Assembly: GCF_042684705.1 (NCBI RefSeq)
Contig: NZ_JBHULZ010000023.1
Span: 1-64,000 of the forward strand
Length of the DNA: 64,000 bases
DNA from: Mesonia sediminis
GTDB lineage: Bacteria > Bacteroidota > Bacteroidia > Flavobacteriales > Flavobacteriaceae
Direction: 5' to 3'
Shown here: positions 59,551 through 64,000 of the stretch, piece after piece
How positions within the stretch are numbered: the first letter of the stretch is position 1
Layout of the letters: each line of letters begins with the position of its first letter
Notes under the pieces: generated by a model
The model's input: the letters and a program-made list of their open reading frames with translations, nothing else
What the model was told of the DNA's origin: nothing
The model's database searches: none
Made by a program: the position numbers and the translations under genes

Positions 59551-59584
59551 AAAAAAACCGCTGAAAATCTCAGCGGTTTTTTTT
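59551..59584 (+). terminator. Terminator after the SMR gene
   Basis: AAAAAAACCGCTGA, loop, then TCAGCGGTTTTTTTT, with A/T runs on both sides. It also fits the convergent fumC gene. Confidence 0.9.
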
Positions 59585-59642
59585 ATTAGTTTAGCTAATA
59601 AATGTTTTTTCAAAAAGTGAAAAAGTCCTGCTCACTATTGGA

Positions 59643-61037
59643 TTATATTTCCCCTACCATATCTTCCGGTTTTACCCAAGCGTCAAACTCTTCGGCTGTG
59701 GTATATCCTAAATTAATGGCTTCTTCTTTAAGTGTTGTGCCATTTTTGTGGGCGGTATTGGCAATTTCTGCAGCTTTATAGTAACCAATTTTTGTATTAA
59801 GGGCTGTTACCAGCATTAAGCTATTTTGTAATAGCTCATCTATTCTTGCTTGGTTTGGCGTGATGCCACTAATGCAATGTTCTTCAAAAGATACACAAGC
59901 ATCTCCCAATAATTGAGCGCTTTGCAACAAGTTCGCTGCCATTACTGGTTTAAAGACATTAAGCTCAAATTGACCTTGCATACCGCCAACACTCATTGCC
60001 ACATCGTTACCAATTACTTGAGAACATACCATTGTTAACGCCTCACATTGGGTAGGGTTTACTTTGCCTGGCATGATTGAAGAACCTGGCTCATTTGCTG
60101 GAATATTGATCTCGCCAATTCCACTTCGAGGTCCCGAAGCTAACATTCTAATATCGTTGCCAATTTTGTTTAATGAAACGGCCAATTGTCTTAATGCACC
60201 GTGTGTTTCTACGAATGCATCGTGGGCTGCTAAGGCTTCAAATTTATTTTCAGCCGAAGTAAACGGTAATTCGGTAAAATCGGCGATGTATTGAGCCACC
60301 TTTTCAGCATAGTTTTTAGGCGTATTTAATCCGGTACCAACCGCAGTACCACCTAAAGCTAATTCACCTAAATGTGGCAGGCTATTATTCAATGCTTTTA
60401 AACCATGGTCCAGTTGAGAAACGTAACCGCTAAATTCTTGCCCTAATGTTAGGGGTGTAGCATCCATAAAATGCGTTCTACCAATCTTTACAACTTTTTT
60501 AAACTCTTCTGCTTTTGCATTTAAAGTGTCGCGTAGTTGTTTGATGCCCGGTAGGGTTACCTCTATAATTTTTTTATAAGCCGCAATATGCATCCCTGTG
60601 GGGAAGGTGTCATTCGAAGATTGAGATTTGTTAACATCATCGTTTGGCTGCAGTGTTTTCTCCCCTTCACCTATAGTTTTACCGGCCAATTGATGTGCTC
60701 TATTAGCAATTACCTCGTTTACATTCATGTTGCTTTGCGTTCCCGATCCGGTTTGCCAAATAACTAAAGGGAATTGATTGTCGTGTTTTCCTGCTAAAAT
60801 TTCATCACATACTTGAGCTATTAAATCTCTTTTTTCTTCTGATAAAACACCAGCTTCTGCGTTGGTGTAGGCAGCGGCTTTTTTTAGATAAGCAAAACCA
60901 TATATAATTTCTAATGGCATTGATGCAGGTGCGCCAATTTTAAAATTATTTCTTGAGCGCTCTGTTTGTGCTCCCCAAAGTTTATCTGCGGGTACTTGCA
61001 CTTCGCCCATCGTGTCTTTTTCGATTCTGTATTTCAT
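59643..61037 (-). CDS. fumC: Fumarate hydratase, class II
   Basis: The 464-residue protein starts at ATG 61037 (frame upstream open for 13 codons but without the conserved opening KYRIEKDTMGEVQVP). The signature GSSIMPGKVNPTQCE, the active-site THFMDATPLTLGQEFSGY and the early GSGTQSNMNVNEV are all present, as in class II, oxygen-stable, iron-independent fumarases. It hydrates fumarate to malate in the citric acid cycle. Single gene. Confidence 0.96.
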   Translation of the reverse strand: MKYRIEKDTMGEVQVPADKLWGAQTERSRNNFKIGAPASMPLEIIYGFAYLKKAAAYTNAEAGVLSEEKRDLIAQVCDEILAGKHDNQFPLVIWQTGSGTQSNMNVNEVIANRAHQLAGKTIGEGEKTLQPNDDVNKSQSSNDTFPTGMHIAAYKKIIEVTLPGIKQLRDTLNAKAEEFKKVVKIGRTHFMDATPLTLGQEFSGYVSQLDHGLKALNNSLPHLGELALGGTAVGTGLNTPKNYAEKVAQYIADFTELPFTSAENKFEALAAHDAFVETHGALRQLAVSLNKIGNDIRMLASGPRSGIGEINIPANEPGSSIMPGKVNPTQCEALTMVCSQVIGNDVAMSVGGMQGQFELNVFKPVMAANLLQSAQLLGDACVSFEEHCISGITPNQARIDELLQNSLMLVTALNTKIGYYKAAEIANTAHKNGTTLKEEAINLGYTTAEEFDAWVKPEDMVGEI

Positions 61038-61272
61038 TTGGAAGTATTTTGAATTTTGCAGCACAAATTTAATCAATTCAGACTTGATTTACCCTTATTT
61101 TTTAAATAAAGCCTTAAAGCTTGACAAACAGACAAAGTTTTGTAGAATGCTTGAACTTTTATAAATGAACCTGCTTTGCTCAATATAATTAGACTCATTT
61201 TGTGGATAATCAAACCTACTATATTTGGGTTGATGCCAAAATTAGCAGGTCTATTTATTTTTTAACTTTTTG

Positions 61273-61304
61273 TTGGAAATAATTTGTAATTATATGTATC
61301 TTTG
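61273..61304 (+). promoter_or_regulatory. Bacteroidota promoter of the small membrane protein gene
   Basis: TTG at 61273-61275 and TATCTTTG at 61297-61304 with 21 bp between them. This is an almost ideal TTG-N~21-TAnnTTTG promoter. The ATG follows 25 bp later. Confidence 0.7.
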
Positions 61305-61329
61305 AAAAAATTCTTGAAATTTAGAAATT

Positions 61330-61512
61330 ATGATGTTCGAATTCGACCAGTGGTTAGGTTTTTTAGCGTTTGCGGTTATTGGTTTAATCGGTTTTTGGTT
61401 AATGCTATTTTTATTAACTTTTGTAGTGCCTTATTGGATAGGAGGTTCTCTTCTAGAGCGTTTTAAAGAGAAAAAAGAAGCAAGAAAAAACAGAGAAATG
61501 ATTGAGGAGTAA
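61330..61512 (+). CDS. Small single-helix membrane protein
   Basis: The 60-residue protein has one long hydrophobic stretch (about 8-40; WLGFLAFAVIGLIGFWLMLFLLTFVVPYWIGG), possibly bent or two short helices, and a charged tail (LERFKEKKEARKNREMIEE). A strong promoter and a terminator directly surround the gene, so it is its own transcription unit. It is probably real, since the ~180-bp unit has a perfect promoter. Function unknown. Confidence 0.75.
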   Translation: MMFEFDQWLGFLAFAVIGLIGFWLMLFLLTFVVPYWIGGSLLERFKEKKEARKNREMIEE

Positions 61513-61544
61513 ATCGCTCTAAAAATCTTTATTTTATATCAATG

Positions 61545-61577
61545 AGCTTGTCTTTTTAAGAGACAAGCTTTTTTTAT
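61545..61577 (+). terminator. Terminator of the small membrane protein gene
   Basis: AGCTTGTCT, loop, then AGACAAGCTTTTTTT. Confidence 0.85.
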
Positions 61578-61606
61578 GGTAGGTGGTGAATAACCAATGT
61601 AAATAA

Positions 61607-61640
61607 TAAACCCCTTAGTTTTGCTAAGGGGTTTTGTGTT
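61607..61640 (-). terminator. Terminator of the outer-membrane beta-barrel gene
   Basis: Read on the minus strand: AAAACCCCTTAGC, loop, then CTAAGGGGTTTATT. Confidence 0.75.
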
Positions 61641-61658
61641 TTTCAGAAAATTGGAAGC

Positions 61659-64000
61659 TTAAAATCCGCCTTCCTCGTCCATATCCATTCCACCTTGGTT
61701 ACGTTGACCGTTTCTGCGACCGTTTTTAGGCTGATTGAATCGGTAAATTAAACCTAAGGTGATTTGTCTTTCTCTCCATTGAAATTCGGAATCAGACGTG
61801 AAATAATTTGTATCTAAACTATTTTCTTGAGTATTGGTAAAAGATCTTCTTTTTCGACTATTGAGTAAATCGCTAACATTTAAAGAAAGTGTAGCTTTGT
61901 CTTTAATGATTTCTTTACTAAAGGCCATATTTAAACTAAAGATACCATCGGTGTCGATAATTGCTGTTTCTCTAGGCCCAAAATAAAATCCTGTAGTTTG
62001 CCATTCTATATTTGCAGGTAAGGTAACTTTAGAGCTAAAACGCGCAAACCAGCTGGTATTTTTGGCATCATAATTTACACCATTAAAATCTCCTTTTGTA
62101 TCAGATGCAAATAGATTAAAACTTCCGTTTACTCGCAACCATCTTTCTGGATTGTATATTACACCTAACTCTCCACCAAAACGTTGTTCGGTTGATAGGT
62201 TAATAGGTAGCGTTCGAATAATTTTTACTCCGTCTTGAGTAGTTTCGCCTGTTTCTTCCTGAATTCTGTTGAATGCTCCAGTTTCGCGTTGGTAATATAC
62301 AGAGGAAGTTAATGTAAGTTTATCCCATTGCTTAAGGTAACCTAAATCAAAGGCATCTGAAAAAGCTGGATCTAAATCTGGATTACCTTGAAAAATATTG
62401 GTTCTACTAGAACGAGAAGGGAAGGGGTTGATAAACCAACCGCGCGGTCTGTTAATCCTACGGTTATAACCTAAAGATATGTTTTCATTTTCCCCTAATT
62501 CATAAATAAGATTAATGGTGGGGAATAACTCTAAATAATCTTTTTCAAAATTGGTATCTACGTTTATTCCTAACGCTTCTTCTAAGGCTTGTTCGTCGCC
62601 AAACTCAGAAAAAACTTCTCCTTTTAATAAGGTATGCTCCAAACGCAAGCCTAGCAGGAATGAAAAGTCACCAAATTTATTTCCGTATTGTGTGTAAATG
62701 GCGTTTACATTCTCGGTATATTTGAATAAGTTGGTTAATCCTTTGTCAATTTCGTATTGATTGGTATCAAAGTTATAACGCTCTAAATTATAATCTGTAT
62801 CGGTGTTTTCAAAAGTTCCTCGGTAACCCGCTTCAAATTGCGCTTCCCCCATAGGAAGAACATAGTCTACTTGAGCTAAGAATTGATTTTGTTTTTCGTT
62901 TTCAAAGATTCTCTCTTGGTCTAGAATATCTTCATTGGGTTCTAAGATATTTTCTATAATACTTGTAGGTTTATCTTCATTGTCAAAAGAATATTGAAAA
63001 TCGGCGGTTAATTTATGGCCCTTATCATCAAATTTATTCTGATAATTTAATGAGAATTGGTAACTAGCATCTTCTTCCTTTTCAATTTCTTTTCGTTCGG
63101 TTCTATTCACTAAATTGTTTTCGAAAAATCGTGAAGTTTTATTGGTGCTAATGTCTTTGTCGTCGCCCCAACGCATAAAAGCGCTACCAGTTATAGATGA
63201 ACTTTCGGTAAGAAAATATTCCATACCAATATTGGTATTGATCCCTTTTCTTCTACGGTCATATTCTCTGTCTTCTAAGGTATTATCTACGCTTACATCA
63301 TCACCAAAATAACGGTTGTTAAAGTTGGCGTTTCCTGGTGATTCTCTATAGTAAACCCCTGTGGTGTTAAATACATTAAACTTATCGGTTCTTAGGTTTA
63401 CGTTGGCCGATAAGTTACTGTTTGTTGGATAGCCTACGTTTGCTGTGATTGATCCATTAAAACCTAGGGTTTTTTCTTTCTTCAAAATAATATTTAAAAT
63501 ACCGGCACTTCCTTCGGCATCGTAGCGGGCAGAGGGGCTTGTAATTACCTCAACACGCTCAATCGCATCTGCAGGTAGTTGCTGAAAAACATCGGTATTT
63601 CCAAAACCTGCCATAGCCGATGGCTTCCCATTAATTAAAATTCGAACGTTTTCATTTCCGCGTAAGCTTATACCGCCTTCAACATCTACAGATACAGAAG
63701 GAACGTTATTTAAAGCATCACTAACTGTGGCGCCCTGCGTCGTTAAATCTTTACCAATATTATATATTTTTTTATCTAACCGAATATCTACTTGGGTAGT
63801 TTCGGCGCGAACCACTACCTCATCGAGCGAGTCTGATTTAAGACCTAAACTTACCGTTCCCATTTTTGTATCTTTATTAATTGTACGGTTGTTGTACTTT
63901 TTAGGTTCAAAAGAAATATACTCAACCACTATATCATAAGTACCTTCTTTAACCTCAAACTTAAAATTACCATCATAATCGGTTACACCACCTTGGGGGG
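61659..64000 (-). CDS. Outer-membrane beta-barrel protein, TonB-dependent receptor-like (5' end outside window)
   Basis: The visible 780 residues continue past the right edge; the ATG at 63929 is internal, because the frame stays open to 64000 and reads GGVTDYDGNFKFEVKEGTYDI, the end of a CarboxypepD_reg-like domain. Then come a plug domain (VVRAETTQVDIRLDKKIYNIGKDL; GGISLRGNENVRILINGKPSAM; PADAIERVEVITSPSARYDAEG) and a beta-barrel (about 190 to the end). The end is DMDEEGGF after a GRRNGQRNQGG stretch. The family (outer membrane beta-barrel family in Bacteroidota) resembles TonB-dependent receptors but the ligand is unknown. A terminator follows. Confidence 0.9.
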   Translation of the reverse strand, partial: PQGGVTDYDGNFKFEVKEGTYDIVVEYISFEPKKYNNRTINKDTKMGTVSLGLKSDSLDEVVVRAETTQVDIRLDKKIYNIGKDLTTQGATVSDALNNVPSVSVDVEGGISLRGNENVRILINGKPSAMAGFGNTDVFQQLPADAIERVEVITSPSARYDAEGSAGILNIILKKEKTLGFNGSITANVGYPTNSNLSANVNLRTDKFNVFNTTGVYYRESPGNANFNNRYFGDDVSVDNTLEDREYDRRRKGINTNIGMEYFLTESSSITGSAFMRWGDDKDISTNKTSRFFENNLVNRTERKEIEKEEDASYQFSLNYQNKFDDKGHKLTADFQYSFDNEDKPTSIIENILEPNEDILDQERIFENEKQNQFLAQVDYVLPMGEAQFEAGYRGTFENTDTDYNLERYNFDTNQYEIDKGLTNLFKYTENVNAIYTQYGNKFGDFSFLLGLRLEHTLLKGEVFSEFGDEQALEEALGINVDTNFEKDYLELFPTINLIYELGENENISLGYNRRINRPRGWFINPFPSRSSRTNIFQGNPDLDPAFSDAFDLGYLKQWDKLTLTSSVYYQRETGAFNRIQEETGETTQDGVKIIRTLPINLSTEQRFGGELGVIYNPERWLRVNGSFNLFASDTKGDFNGVNYDAKNTSWFARFSSKVTLPANIEWQTTGFYFGPRETAIIDTDGIFSLNMAFSKEIIKDKATLSLNVSDLLNSRKRRSFTNTQENSLDTNYFTSDSEFQWRERQITLGLIYRFNQPKNGRRNGQRNQGGMDMDEEGGF

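Overview
The window looks like a chromosomal segment of a marine-type Flavobacteriaceae bacterium (phylum Bacteroidota). The reasons are the low GC content, a secreted nuclease with a type IX secretion sorting tail, a Bacteroidota HU-like nucleoid protein, DUF3667, DUF4168 and DUF2911 proteins, the gene order ftsK-lolA-lptF/G-ribB, a CarboxypepD-type outer-membrane beta-barrel protein, and promoters of the TTG-N~21-TAnnTTTG form. No rRNA, tRNA, CRISPR array, insertion sequence or prophage was recognised.

Region 1-2.6 kb is the most unusual part. It reads as a small array of integron-style gene cassettes without an integrase. Three units (a 210-residue unknown, a secreted CarboxypepD-like protein, and a RelB/RelE-type toxin-antitoxin pair) each begin with a GTT core and end with the reverse complement of that same start. 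Between units lie long imperfect hairpins like attC sites. Genes directly behind a core use TTG starts. At 3.4-4.2 kb there is an HU-like gene, a duplicated copy of its 3' end 300 bp downstream, and a short degenerate tandem repeat.

From 4.6 to 8.2 kb, four minus-strand genes form a stress/redox-like cluster: AraC regulator, two pirins and YceI. From 8.7 to 12.8 kb come a small membrane protein, a pentapeptide-repeat protein, DUF3667, a cation/proton antiporter and a lipoprotein with a duplicated PPHGQPGHRCD motif. A three-subunit acyl-CoA (probably propionyl-CoA) carboxylase operon follows at 12.95-16.5 kb, then DUF4168, two histidine-degradation genes (hutI, hutG), and a peroxiredoxin-thioredoxin-DUF6952 operon.

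Region 21-34 kb is accessory in character. It holds a Cu+-type P1B ATPase with a small lipoprotein, a gene frameshifted at a 12-base homopolymer, a methyltransferase bracketed by ~155-bp direct repeats, a serine hydrolase beside a toxin remnant, an almost 1.1-kb gene-free stretch with large inverted repeats, an FN3-like lipoprotein, DUF5694, and a peroxiredoxin-like gene whose lipoprotein leader is broken.

Region 33.8-64 kb is mostly housekeeping: a second AraC regulator, DUF983, DgkA, FtsK, LolA, an LptF/G permease, a RibB with a degenerate GTP cyclohydrolase II domain, a nitroreductase, a T9SS-exported endonuclease I, an RluE-type pseudouridine synthase, a YjgR ATPase and DUF2911. A PIG-L / 36-residue membrane peptide / SSS symporter operon follows, then a tight operon (DUF2520, KdsC, UbiA, Maf, MscS), a ResB-CcsA cytochrome c maturation fusion with an SMR transporter, fumarase C, a small membrane protein, and a beta-barrel protein that runs off the right edge.
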